From contig CALSTV010000001.1 of NCBI GenBank assembly GCA_943789365.1, positions 496,001 to 560,000 on the forward strand: a stretch of DNA of 64,000 nucleotides. The letters run 5' to 3'. Made by a program: the position numbers and the translations under genes. The notes beneath the pieces are model-generated. The model was not told the origin of the DNA. It searched no databases and was given only the letters and a program-made list of their open reading frames with translations. Positions 38,215 to 47,159 of the stretch are shown in pieces. Source of the stretch: an uncultured Flavobacteriaceae bacterium. Its GTDB lineage: Bacteria > Bacteroidota > Bacteroidia > Flavobacteriales > Flavobacteriaceae. The number at the start of each line of letters is the position of its first letter. Position 1 is the stretch's first letter.

Positions 38215-41200
38215 CTAATTTATTTTAAATCGAATATTTTCTTTTTCCATGCGGTTAAAAAACTCAGAATTGGCATTAATTTTCATTCCTCTACTCGGTA
38301 AGGTGAGTTCAATCTTCTCTTTACCGTCTCGTATCATAAATGCTAATTTCTGTTTCCCCGCAATTTCGTATTCTTTCAAAATACTGTACAATTGTTTTAT
38401 CGCTTTTTCTGTAATTTCATTGGAGTTGAGTTGTACTGTTATTTTTTCACATTTGTCATCCATAACATCGTGCAATAGCATAAAGTTTGTAAACTTCAAC
38501 CTTGGCTCACCAACCACGCCAGTATCTTTATTAGCCCATCCTGCTTGTACCACACTACTTATGTACAAAAAGGTGTTCTCCGTTAGAAAAGGCCTAAATT
38601 GCAGGTACTCATTCCCAAAGATTCGAAATTCATGGCTATCTCCATAGTCTTCTACGGTAAATGTAGCCCAGCCCTTTCCCATTTTAGAAACGCGATGTTC
38701 TACACCAGTAACTATCGCTCCAAAGTTAAGTTTACTTCCAACATACTTATTCAGGTCATCTTTAAAAGCGGCTAGTTTTACATTACAAAAACGTAGTTCA
38801 TTTTTAAAATCATCTAACGGATGTGCAGAAATATACATTCCTGTTACTTCTTTTTCTTTGGCCAACAACTCCATTGTCCCCCAGGTATCACAATCGGGAA
38901 TTACGGGTTCAGGAAATGTAATTTCTGAAGCTTCTCCAAACAGAGATACTTGAGATGAGTTTTGACTTTCTTGATACTTATGACCAAATTTTAAAGATTT
39001 TTCTAGAAACGTACTGCCTTTTTCATCTGTGATATAATATTGAGCTCGATGCGTTCTTGTAAAAGAATCAAACCCTCCTGCCAGAATTAAACCTTCAATA
39101 GCTTTCTTTCCTGTCAATCGCAACTCCACTCTTTTTACAACGTCAAAAATAGAAGTAAAAAATCCATTTTCTTTACGTTCTCTTATTATTTCTTCAACGG
39201 CAGCCACCCCAACTCCTTTGATAGCTCCCATTCCAAAACGAATGGCACCTTGGTCATTTACTGAAAACTTTAAATAGGATTCATTTACGTCAGGACCTAA
39301 AACTGTCAACCCAGCTCGCTTACATTCCTCCATAAAGAAAGCGACTTGTTTAATGTCGTTCATATTATTCGACAATACGGCGGCCATATACTCGGCAGGA
39401 TAATGGGCCTTTAAATAGGCGGTTTGATAGGCAATCCAAGCATAGCATGTTGAGTGCGATTTATTAAATGCGTATGAGGCAAAAGCTTCCCAATCTGTCC
39501 AAATCTTTTCTAAACGATCCTCTGCATGCCCTTTAGCACTTGCTTGATTGATGAATTTGGGTTTCATTTTTGCCAATACGGCAATCTGTTTTTTCCCCAT
39601 TGCTTTACGCAATACATCGGCTTCACCTTTTGTAAAGTCTGCCAATTTTTGGGACAACAGCATCACTTGCTCTTGATAGACTGTAATTCCATAGGTCTCT
39701 TCAAGATATTCTTCCATGGCATCCAAGTCGTACTCGATCTCTTCATGCCCATGTTTCCTATTAATAAAACTAGGAATGTATTCGATAGGTCCAGGACGAT
39801 ACAATGCATTCATGGCAATTAAATCCGCAAAAACTGTCGGTTTTAACTCCTTCATATATTTCTGCATTCCTGGAGATTCATATTGGAATATTCCTACGGT
39901 TTCTCCTCTTTGAAACAGCTCATATGTTTTCTCATCGTCCAAAGAAAAGTTTTCGGGGTCGAGTTCTACGCCATGTCTTGCTTTTACAATTTCAACAGTA
40001 TGTTTGATCAATGTCAAAGTTTTCAACCCTAAGAAATCCATTTTTAGCAGACCTGCATCTTCAACCACAGAGTTGTCGAATTGCGTAACATACATATCAG
40101 AATCTTTCGCCAAAGAAACGGGTACGAATTTTGTGATATCATCTGGAGTAATGATAACTCCACATGCGTGAATCCCTGTATTTCTAACCGAGCCTTCCAA
40201 GACCCTAGCCTTGTTAACTGTTTCTGCTGCGAGGTCATTTCCGTTGGCTATTTTCTTGAGTTCATTTACCAACTCAATTTCCTCTGAACGCAATTTTTCT
40301 TTCAATCCTTTCTCATCTAGAGAAAAAATCTTGCCTAGTTTCATTCCAGGTATCAATTTGGCTACTCTATCCGCTTCATACAGTGGTAAGTCTAGTACTC
40401 TAGCTGTATCTCGAATAGAAGATTTAGCTGCCATGGTTCCATAAGTAATAATTTGAGCCACTTGGTTAGCCCCATACTTATCAATTACATAATCCATAAC
40501 ACGTCCACGACCTTCGTCGTCAAAGTCGATATCAATATCGGGCATTGACACACGTTCTGGATTTAGGAAACGCTCAAAAAGCAAGTCGTATTTGATAGGG
40601 TCGATATTGGTAATCTTCAAACAATAGGCGACAACCGAACCAGCAGCCGACCCCCGTCCAGGTCCTACAGAAACCCCCATGTCTCGTGCGGCACGAATAA
40701 AGTCTTCAACAATTAGAAAATATCCTGGATACCCTGTTTTAGCGATGACGTCCAATTCAAAATCCAGACGCTCACAAATACTTTCCGTCAGTTCTCCATA
40801 GCGCTCTTTGGCTCCTTCATAGGTAATATGACGTAGGAAATTATTCTCACCTCTTTTTCCCCCATCTTCTAAATCTTTTGCATCTCTAAACTGCTCCTCA
40901 ATATCGAAAGCTGGCAATAAAACATCCCTAGCCAAGACAAAAGGTTCAATTTTATCTACAATTTCTTGTGTATTTATAATTGCTTCAGGAATATCTACAA
41001 ACAAGTCTTTCATTTCTTGAGTAGACTTGAAATAATATTCTGAATTCGGCAATCCGTAGCGATACCCTCTTCCGCGACCTATAGGTGTGGCCTGTTTTTC
41101 CCCATCCTTTACACATAATAAAATATCATGCGCATTGGCATCTTCTTTACTGAGGTAAAATGTATTGTTTGTTGCAACTGTCTTTATTTGATGTTTTTTT

Positions 41201-42597
41201 GCAAATTGCAACAGGACTTTATTGATATGATTTTCGTCCTCCTGTCCGTGCCTCATCAATTCAACATACAGGTCGTCTCCAAATTGCTCTTTCCACCAAA
41301 CCAAGGCTTCTTCTGCCTGCTTCTCACCTATATTTAATATTTTATTAGGGACTTCACCATAGGTATTTCCTGTCAACACAATCAAATCTTCTTTGTATTG
41401 CGCTATTATTTTTTTATCTATCCTGGGCACATAATAAAAACCATCTACAAAGGCTGTAGAGGACATTTTTGCCAAATTATGATATCCATTTTTGTTCTTC
41501 GCGAGAATTACTATTTGATACCCGTTGTCTTTTCTTGATTTATCTGTATGATCTTCACAGACATTAAACTCACAACCAACAATTGGTTTTAGAATGGTTT
41601 CAGTGGGTTGCTCCCCTTTTTCAATGGCCTGGTCGTTTGCTTCTTTGGCCTTTTTGTTATGATTAGCCACCGCTCTTACAAAATGAAACGCAGCCATCAT
41701 ATTACCACTATCTGTCAACGCCACGCCGGACATGTTGTTTTTTGCCGCAGCAGCCACTAAACCGCCAATCTGTATGGTAGATTGTAATACTGAATATTGA
41801 GTGTGATTGTGAAGATGTGAAAAGGCCACCTCTTTTAACACCTCTGAGTTTTCGGATAAATCTATATCTCCTATCCCATCCTCAGCGGAATTGCTCTTTT
41901 TTATTCTTTCACTTTCCTTTTTTAAGTTTAAATGTTTTAGGCCTATTACCTCAACAGTTGTTGGGTTTGCACGATTGAAAACATCGATATAATCTGGTGC
42001 CGATTTTAGCTCTACTGTAGAAAATGCACCTTTTCTAATCAATTCGAAAAAACAGCGAGTGGTTGCCTCCACATCTGCTGTGGCGTTATGAGCCTCCCCG
42101 AAAGCTTCTCCAAATAAATACTGGTGCAATTCAGTCAAGGTAGGTAGCTTAAATTTCCCTCCTCTACCTCCAGGAATTTGACACATTTGCGCAGTAACTT
42201 CCGTACAGGTATCTAAAACGGGTAAGTTTGTTAAGTTTGTTTCAATGCCTAATCTGTGAAATTCACAGCCCATTATATTTACATCAAAACCTACATTTTG
42301 TCCTACTACAAATTTTGCTTTTGATAGGGCGTCATTGAATTTTTCTAAACCTTCACTCAATGCTATTCCTTGGGCAGCCGCTAAATCAGTAGAAATACCA
42401 TGAATTTGTTCTGCATCATAAGGAATGTTAAACCCATCAGGAAACACCAAAAAGTCTTCATGTTCAATTACCTTACCAAGTTCGTCGTGTAATTGCCAGG
42501 CTATCTGAATACAACGTGGCCAGTTATCTGTATCTGTTATGGGCGCTTTCCAATTTTTAGGCAAGCCAGTTGTTTCGGTGTCGAATATTAAATACAT
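38215..42597 (-). CDS. dnaE: DNA polymerase III alpha subunit with N-terminal DEDD exonuclease
   Basis: Replicative polymerase of 1460 residues, about 280 longer than E. coli DnaE because of an N-terminal exonuclease. Exonuclease (residues 1-190): FDTETTG (Exo I), NVGFD (Exo II), HNATADVEAT (Exo III with the His and Asp). PHP domain from about residue 260 (HLHNHTQYSVLQ). Polymerase domain with SVGPGRGSAAGS and the catalytic PDIDIDFDDEGRGR near residue 685. Then the beta-clamp and OB-fold region (TGMYISAHPLDDF, ATFTVEDYG). Such fused DnaE proteins are known in Bacteroidota and presumably replace or add to a separate epsilon subunit. It stands alone on the minus strand. Confidence 0.96.
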   Translation of the reverse strand: MYLIFDTETTGLPKNWKAPITDTDNWPRCIQIAWQLHDELGKVIEHEDFLVFPDGFNIPYDAEQIHGISTDLAAAQGIALSEGLEKFNDALSKAKFVVGQNVGFDVNIMGCEFHRLGIETNLTNLPVLDTCTEVTAQMCQIPGGRGGKFKLPTLTELHQYLFGEAFGEAHNATADVEATTRCFFELIRKGAFSTVELKSAPDYIDVFNRANPTTVEVIGLKHLNLKKESERIKKSNSAEDGIGDIDLSENSEVLKEVAFSHLHNHTQYSVLQSTIQIGGLVAAAAKNNMSGVALTDSGNMMAAFHFVRAVANHNKKAKEANDQAIEKGEQPTETILKPIVGCEFNVCEDHTDKSRKDNGYQIVILAKNKNGYHNLAKMSSTAFVDGFYYVPRIDKKIIAQYKEDLIVLTGNTYGEVPNKILNIGEKQAEEALVWWKEQFGDDLYVELMRHGQEDENHINKVLLQFAKKHQIKTVATNNTFYLSKEDANAHDILLCVKDGEKQATPIGRGRGYRYGLPNSEYYFKSTQEMKDLFVDIPEAIINTQEIVDKIEPFVLARDVLLPAFDIEEQFRDAKDLEDGGKRGENNFLRHITYEGAKERYGELTESICERLDFELDVIAKTGYPGYFLIVEDFIRAARDMGVSVGPGRGSAAGSVVAYCLKITNIDPIKYDLLFERFLNPERVSMPDIDIDFDDEGRGRVMDYVIDKYGANQVAQIITYGTMAAKSSIRDTARVLDLPLYEADRVAKLIPGMKLGKIFSLDEKGLKEKLRSEEIELVNELKKIANGNDLAAETVNKARVLEGSVRNTGIHACGVIITPDDITKFVPVSLAKDSDMYVTQFDNSVVEDAGLLKMDFLGLKTLTLIKHTVEIVKARHGVELDPENFSLDDEKTYELFQRGETVGIFQYESPGMQKYMKELKPTVFADLIAMNALYRPGPIEYIPSFINRKHGHEEIEYDLDAMEEYLEETYGITVYQEQVMLLSQKLADFTKGEADVLRKAMGKKQIAVLAKMKPKFINQASAKGHAEDRLEKIWTDWEAFASYAFNKSHSTCYAWIAYQTAYLKAHYPAEYMAAVLSNNMNDIKQVAFFMEECKRAGLTVLGPDVNESYLKFSVNDQGAIRFGMGAIKGVGVAAVEEIIRERKENGFFTSIFDVVKRVELRLTGKKAIEGLILAGGFDSFTRTHRAQYYITDEKGSTFLEKSLKFGHKYQESQNSSQVSLFGEASEITFPEPVIPDCDTWGTMELLAKEKEVTGMYISAHPLDDFKNELRFCNVKLAAFKDDLNKYVGSKLNFGAIVTGVEHRVSKMGKGWATFTVEDYGDSHEFRIFGNEYLQFRPFLTENTFLYISSVVQAGWANKDTGVVGEPRLKFTNFMLLHDVMDDKCEKITVQLNSNEITEKAIKQLYSILKEYEIAGKQKLAFMIRDGKEKIELTLPSRGMKINANSEFFNRMEKENIRFKIN

Positions 42598-42770
42598 AGA
42601 TGTTTTACAAGTACTTTTTAGAGAGTTTAAAAGTACGAATATTATCTATTCTTATCCTTCTTTATTTATCAAAAAAAGCTAACACACCAATTTAGAGATT
42701 AGATTATAGTGCACGTTAAAAAAACTAAATACTAAATTATGAATTCATTGATATCGAACTAAAAGCATGC

Positions 42771-43514
42771 CTATTTAATTTTCAAATATCTAATGAGCAG
42801 TTCTTGTTTTCGCTTCGCAACGGGAAGAGATTTTTCTTTGCCAAGTATGCAATAATTCCCACCTGCTTTATCGATTTTAATTACTTTTTCAAGATTTACA
42901 AGATAACGATGATGTATTCTAAAAAAAGATTTGTTCTTTAATATTTTCTCATACCCTCCAAGGTTTTTACTTGAGACAATCGTTTTTCCATTTTCAAGAA
43001 AAAATGTTGTATACCTGCCATCTGCCTCACAAAATAAAATATCTTCCAACTTCACGAAATCTATTTTGTCTACAGAAGATACGGCCAAAAAGTTCAACCT
43101 ATATTCTCTAGTTCTCAATTCATTCGCTTGTACCTCTTTTAAAAAGATAATTTTATCTAATATTTTTCGAGACAAATGCTTCACTTCATCCAAATCCAAC
43201 GGTTTTATTAAATATCCAGAGACGATATCAAACTCTATTGCGTTGACGGCAAATTTCTCAAAACTGCTTATAAGGATGATTCGTAAATCGACGGACTTAA
43301 TTTTTTCCAGAAACGCAAAAGAGGCTTCCTCGATAGCATCAATATCAATAAATAATAGGTCTATTTTCTTCTTCTCTATTAACTTTACATTACCGAATGA
43401 CAAGGTGGAAAATTCAAATGATAGAAAACCTGGCAATAAACTGGTCATACTCGTCTTTACAACATCAAATGTCTTCTTATCAACAGACATAATCATTACA
43501 TTGTATTTCTCCAT
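42771..43514 (-). CDS. LytTR-type response regulator with degenerate receiver
   Basis: A 247-residue regulator (257 if ATG 43544 is used). The N-terminal receiver (about 1-120) keeps the phospho-acceptor-like LLFIDIDA and the conserved Lys of YLIKPLDL, but the first strand reads VMIMSVDKK in place of the acidic pair usually found there, so Mg2+ binding may be altered. The C-terminal LytTR DNA-binding domain (about 140-247) has VKLEDILFCEADGRYTTFFL, FRIHHRYLVNLEKV and the terminal basic KRKQELLIRYL. No histidine kinase is adjacent, so it is an orphan in this window. The target is unknown. Confidence 0.87.
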   Translation of the reverse strand: MEKYNVMIMSVDKKTFDVVKTSMTSLLPGFLSFEFSTLSFGNVKLIEKKKIDLLFIDIDAIEEASFAFLEKIKSVDLRIILISSFEKFAVNAIEFDIVSGYLIKPLDLDEVKHLSRKILDKIIFLKEVQANELRTREYRLNFLAVSSVDKIDFVKLEDILFCEADGRYTTFFLENGKTIVSSKNLGGYEKILKNKSFFRIHHRYLVNLEKVIKIDKAGGNYCILGKEKSLPVAKRKQELLIRYLKIK

Positions 43515-43573
43515 AGAAATAATATTTTTTTTATCAAAAGTCATCTACACTCATCAATAGCTACGAATCTCAA

Positions 43574-43581
43574 CAAATCTA
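43574..43581 (-). promoter_or_regulatory. Putative -7 promoter element TAGATTTG for the LytTR gene
   Basis: CAAATCTA on the plus strand is TAGATTTG on the minus strand, upstream of both candidate start codons. Confidence 0.45.
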
Positions 43582-44029
43582 AATCGTATAAAATAATAGA
43601 GTTTGATTTTATGAAACACCTTCCTTTCTTCTATTTATGAGTCTATTTTTTACTTTTTCATTTTTATTATACCAATAGCATTCTAGTGCCATTTATAATC
43701 TAACATATCATGACTCAGATAGATTATATAAATAAGTTTGTGAGGGGGGATAACAGTAAAGCAGTGAACAAAATCGTCGTCCAAAAGTAGAACGTTGTAA
43801 ATCAAATATCTATTTACAAGTAATAAGTGGCATGTAAAAGGTATAACTGCAACGACCTAAAACGAACCATAAATGTACACAAAAAACATGTATCTCCATA
43901 GACATAGAATCACCTTCTAAGAAAAAAGTCAATTACCCGTCAAAAACAAGTATTTAACCTCCCTAATCAACACAACAAAAAACTCTTTTATTTTTTAAGC
44001 AAAAACATTTCTATGCAAGAAATATTATG
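43582..44029. other. Gene-free divergent intergenic region
   Basis: An AT-rich stretch between the LytTR gene and rpsP. I see no open frame with coding character, no tRNA and no clear hairpin terminator. It contains only scattered A/T runs up to the rpsP promoter; a TGAGGGGGGATAAC segment near 43741 is the only GC-rich patch. Confidence 0.5.
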
Positions 44030-44037
44030 TACATTTG
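44030..44037 (+). promoter_or_regulatory. -7 promoter element TACATTTG for the rpsP operon
   Basis: A TAnnTTTG match about 43 bases before the rpsP ATG; the -33 region is A/T-rich without a clean TTG. Confidence 0.55.
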
Positions 44038-44080
44038 CACCTTATTAATAATCAAGGTCGAGAACCTTAAAATTTAAATT

Positions 44081-44656
44081 ATGTCAGTAAAAATAAGATT
44101 ACAAAGACACGGTAAAAAAGGAAAGCCATTTTATTCAATTGTAGCGGCAGATGCTCGTTCAAAAAGAGATGGTAAATTTCTTGAAAAATTGGGAACTTAC
44201 AACCCAAACACAAACCCAGCTACTATTGAATTAAATATAGATGGAGCTGTTCAATGGTTGCAAAATGGAGCACAACCTACAGACACTGCTAAAACAATTT
44301 TATCTTACAAAGGTGCGTTGTTAAAAAACCACTTGGAAATTGGTGTACGTAAAGGTGCTATTACTAGTGAGCAAGCTGAAGAAAAATTCAATGCTTGGTT
44401 AACTGAAAAGGAAGCAAAAATTCAAGCGAAAAAAGACGGATTGTCTTCAGCTGAAGCTGAAGACAGAGCTAAAGCTTTAGCTGCTGAGAAAGCTGTGAAC
44501 CAAAAGCGTATTGATGACGCTTTGGCTGCTGAAGAAGCAATTAAGGCGGAAGCTGCTGCTAAAGAAGCGGAAGCTGCTGCTGCCGCTGCAGAAGAGGAAG
44601 CTCCTGCTGAAGAAGCTGCTCCTGAAGCTGACGCTGAGGAAAAAGCTGCTGAATAA
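44081..44656 (+). CDS. rpsP: 30S ribosomal protein S16 with Ala/Glu-rich C-terminal extension
   Basis: S16 stabilises the 5' domain of the 30S subunit. The first 80 residues are the conserved fold: [33 protein letters not shown]-type start, [10 protein letters not shown], and [12 protein letters not shown]. Then comes about 100 residues absent in E. coli S16 (82 residues), ending in a low-complexity stretch of Ala and Glu ([22 protein letters not shown]-like, about 155-191). Bacteroidota S16 proteins are often extended in this way. It heads an operon with rimM 15 bases downstream; the linkage with the ribosome-maturation factor fits. Confidence 0.95.
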   Translation: MSVKIRLQRHGKKGKPFYSIVAADARSKRDGKFLEKLGTYNPNTNPATIELNIDGAVQWLQNGAQPTDTAKTILSYKGALLKNHLEIGVRKGAITSEQAEEKFNAWLTEKEAKIQAKKDGLSSAEAEDRAKALAAEKAVNQKRIDDALAAEEAIKAEAAAKEAEAAAAAAEEEAPAEEAAPEADAEEKAAE

Positions 44657-44671
44657 CATTTTTCCAACGAG

Positions 44672-45196
44672 ATGCGTAAAGAAGATTGTTTTTATTTAGG
44701 CAGAATCGTTAGAAAGCACAGTTTTAAAGGTGAAGTGGTTATCAAATTAGATACCGACGAACCTGAAATGTATCGAGAAATGGAATCTGTTATTGTCAAT
44801 TTAGGCAATAATATGATTCCATTTTTTATTGAAAAGTCCTTGCTTCAAAAAGGCAATCAGTTACGTGTTAAATTTGAAACCATCAACACCGAAGAAGATG
44901 CAGACTCCATCTTAAAATCAGGTGTGTATCTTCCCTTAAGTGAATTGCCTGAGCTGACAGGAAAACAATTTTATTTCCACGAAATCATTGGTTTTAGCGT
45001 TAATGATGTAAAACATGGAGCCATTGGCACCATAACCGGGGTTAACGACACTACTTCGCAACCTCTTTTTGAAGTTGAGTTTGGCGCAACACAGATGCTT
45101 ATTCCAATGCTTGATGAGTTTATACTAAGAGTAGATAGAGAAAACAAAATCATGTTTTTAAAAACTCCTGACGGTCTGGTAGACATGTATTTATAG
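44672..45196 (+). CDS. rimM: Ribosome maturation factor RimM
   Basis: Assists assembly of the 30S head by binding S19. At 174 residues it has normal length. The N-terminal RimM barrel begins DCFYLGRIVRKHSFKGEVVIKL, followed by the PRC barrel domain (TGKQFYFHEIIGFSVND, GTITGVNDTTSQPLFEVE, LIPMLDEFILRVD). It lies 15 bases after rpsP and 36 before the trmN6-like gene, so the three are probably cotranscribed. Confidence 0.95.
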   Translation: MRKEDCFYLGRIVRKHSFKGEVVIKLDTDEPEMYREMESVIVNLGNNMIPFFIEKSLLQKGNQLRVKFETINTEEDADSILKSGVYLPLSELPELTGKQFYFHEIIGFSVNDVKHGAIGTITGVNDTTSQPLFEVEFGATQMLIPMLDEFILRVDRENKIMFLKTPDGLVDMYL

Positions 45197-45232
45197 TGTT
45201 CACTATTTATTCCAATATAACTATTTACATTT

Positions 45233-45943
45233 ATGAGCAAAGTTTTTCAATTTAAAGAATTTTCTGTTGCTCAAGATCATTGTGCCATGAAGATAGGTAC
45301 TGATGGAGTATTACTCGGTGCTTGGGTTTCTTTACAGCATGAGTTTTCTGTTTTGGATATTGGGACGGGTACGGGTATTCTCAGCCTTATGATGGCGCAA
45401 CGCAGTAATGCTGAGCTTATAGATGCTATTGAAATTGACGGACCTGCTTTTGAACAAGCTGTTCAAAATTTTGAAAATAGCCCATGGGGAGATCGTCTGT
45501 TCTGTTACCATGCCTCTTTACAAGAGTTTGCAGACGAAATTGATGACAGCTATGAACTCATCATCTCAAACCCTCCTTTTTATACGGACCAACACCCTTC
45601 AGAAAATAACGAACGAACTACGGCTCGGTTCGAAGACGCAATGCCTTTTGAACATCTTACGGATGCGGCCGCAAAACTATTAGCCCCTAATGGTAAATTT
45701 GCGGTAATCATCCCGTACAAAGAAAAGGAATCTTTTGTGGCGCTTGCGTTAAAAAACAAATTACATCTAAATCGTGCCTGTAGCGTAAAAGGAAATGAAA
45801 ACAGCCCTGTCAAAAGAAGTCTTTTAGAGTTTTCGTTTTCAGAAAAAACACTCCAAGAGGAGCACCTTACTATTGAAATAGAGCGTCACGTGTATACGGA
45901 AGCCTATCAAAATCTAGTGAAAGATTTTTATTTGAAGATGTAA
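45233..45943 (+). CDS. tRNA1(Val) (adenine(37)-N6)-methyltransferase TrmN6-like
   Basis: A 236-residue SAM-dependent methyltransferase of the TrmN6/YfiC family. The N-terminal FQFKEFSVAQDHCAMKIGTDGVLLGAW is diagnostic, VLDIGTGTGILSLMMAQ is the SAM motif (about residues 41-57), and ISNPPFYTD is the catalytic NPPF motif (about 112-120). Predicted to methylate A37 of a tRNA; the exact tRNA is inferred from the E. coli enzyme. It is third in the rpsP-rimM run. Confidence 0.9.
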   Translation: MSKVFQFKEFSVAQDHCAMKIGTDGVLLGAWVSLQHEFSVLDIGTGTGILSLMMAQRSNAELIDAIEIDGPAFEQAVQNFENSPWGDRLFCYHASLQEFADEIDDSYELIISNPPFYTDQHPSENNERTTARFEDAMPFEHLTDAAAKLLAPNGKFAVIIPYKEKESFVALALKNKLHLNRACSVKGNENSPVKRSLLEFSFSEKTLQEEHLTIEIERHVYTEAYQNLVKDFYLKM

Positions 45944-46053
45944 CTCTAACACTTCTCACGCAACCTTGTTATCCCTTTTGAATAGCATGAAATGTTCAGA
46001 TTTTTCGAATATAATATATACTCATTCGAAAACAATTCAGTTGTTAAAACACA

Positions 46054-46440
46054 TTATAGACTGTTAATCACACGTGCTAACCGCTCCTCTATTTCATTGG
46101 CTACAGCTCCTAAATTAGCATTTTCGACTGCTGCCATAGACGCTTTTGGACTCACGGCTGAAACTTCTACTTTACCATCATCTTCTTCAGAAACAACAAC
46201 GTTACACGGTAGGAACACCCCAATTTTATCTTCTATTGATATGGCCTTATGGGCAAATGTAGGGTTGCATGCGCCTAATATTTTATATTTTTTAAAATCT
46301 ACGTCCAATTTCTTTTTAAAAGTGGCTTGTACATCTATTTCTGTGAGTATGCCAAATCCTTCCTTTTTCAACAAATCTTCTACAGCGGTTAATGCATGCT
46401 CAAAAGACATATCTACTTTGTTTGTATAATAATAGCTCAT
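46054..46440 (-). CDS. DUF302 domain protein
   Basis: A 128-residue protein filling the DUF302 fold. Hallmarks: YYTNKVDMSFEHALTAVEDLLKKEGFGILTEIDV, KILGACNPTFAHKAI and GVFLPCNVVVSEEDDGKVEVS. DUF302 proteins commonly neighbour rhodaneses and sulfur or redox genes, as here, but their role is not established. ATG 46440 was chosen because relatives begin MSYYYT-like; an upstream ATG at 46473 overlaps the previous gene. It is the last gene of the operon 47762-46054. Confidence 0.88.
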   Translation of the reverse strand: MSYYYTNKVDMSFEHALTAVEDLLKKEGFGILTEIDVQATFKKKLDVDFKKYKILGACNPTFAHKAISIEDKIGVFLPCNVVVSEEDDGKVEVSAVSPKASMAAVENANLGAVANEIEERLARVINSL

Positions 46441-46451
46441 TATATAAAGGT

Positions 46452-46757
46452 TTAATTGTTTAAATTCATCCAACTACCGCCGTTGTAACACTCAATACCG
46501 GCTCCTTTAAGAATGGACGTCGCAGATCCACTTCTCATACCGCTTGCACAGCACAATACAACAGGAGCATTCATTTTATGTATCTTATTGATTTGCCCTG
46601 CTATCCCAGGCAAAGGCATATTGACACTTCCCTTTACATGTCCTTGTGAAAATTCTTCTTTGGAACGGACATCTATAATTACCGCTCCATTTTCCAATAC
46701 TTCTCTCATCTTGATTTTTCTTTTGTTTTGAATTCCAAAAAATTCTAGTAATCCCAT
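46452..46757 (-). CDS. Rhodanese-like sulfurtransferase (cytoplasmic)
   Basis: A 101-residue single rhodanese domain. VIIDVRSKEEFSQGHVKGSVNMPLPG is the N-terminal signature and VVLCCASGMRSG the active-site loop, with the catalytic Cys in CCASGMRS. No signal peptide is present, in contrast to the upstream lipoprotein rhodanese. The start at 46757 overlaps the stop of the preceding gene (TAATG type), suggesting translational coupling; the frame is open further upstream only as a by-product. Probably moves sulfane sulfur within the cell. Confidence 0.87.
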   Translation of the reverse strand: MGLLEFFGIQNKRKIKMREVLENGAVIIDVRSKEEFSQGHVKGSVNMPLPGIAGQINKIHKMNAPVVLCCASGMRSGSATSILKGAGIECYNGGSWMNLNN

Positions 46758-47158
46758 TATTCTTCTCTTTTTAATTGTTGACCTGCTTGTAACCATGCAC
46801 TGGTCCCTCCTTTTAAATGATAAACAGAGGTATACCCTTTTTCTTTTAAAAAGGCGAGCGCTTTTCCAGATCTATTCCCAGATCTACAATACAAATACAC
46901 GGATTTGTCTTTTGGAATTTGCGTATAGTTCTGCTGAAATGCTTTTGACATAAAATCCAACACCTCAGCACCTTCAATTACCCCTTCTGCTACTTCACCA
47001 GGAGTTCTCACGTCCAACAAATAGGCTTTTTCATTGTTTATCTCTTTTGCGAACGCTTCAACAGACAAATTTATTTCATCATTCGGTTTAGATTCCTGAC
47101 ACCCTGCCAAAGCCACAGCAAACAATCCAAATAATACTATTAATTGCTTTATTTTCAT
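46757..47158 (-). CDS. Rhodanese-like lipoprotein
   Basis: A 133-residue rhodanese with a lipoprotein signal (LIVLFGLFAVALAGCQ, lipobox ALAGC). AYLLDVRTPGEVAEGVIEGAEVLDF and VYLYCRSGNRSGKAL are the domain motifs; the Cys of YCRSGNRS is the persulfide-carrying residue. It is likely in the periplasm, anchored to membrane, where it would handle sulfane sulfur or cyanide-like substrates. It lies one base after the thioredoxin-like gene and overlaps the next rhodanese. Confidence 0.9.
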   Translation of the reverse strand: MKIKQLIVLFGLFAVALAGCQESKPNDEINLSVEAFAKEINNEKAYLLDVRTPGEVAEGVIEGAEVLDFMSKAFQQNYTQIPKDKSVYLYCRSGNRSGKALAFLKEKGYTSVYHLKGGTSAWLQAGQQLKREE

Positions 47159-47159
47159 G

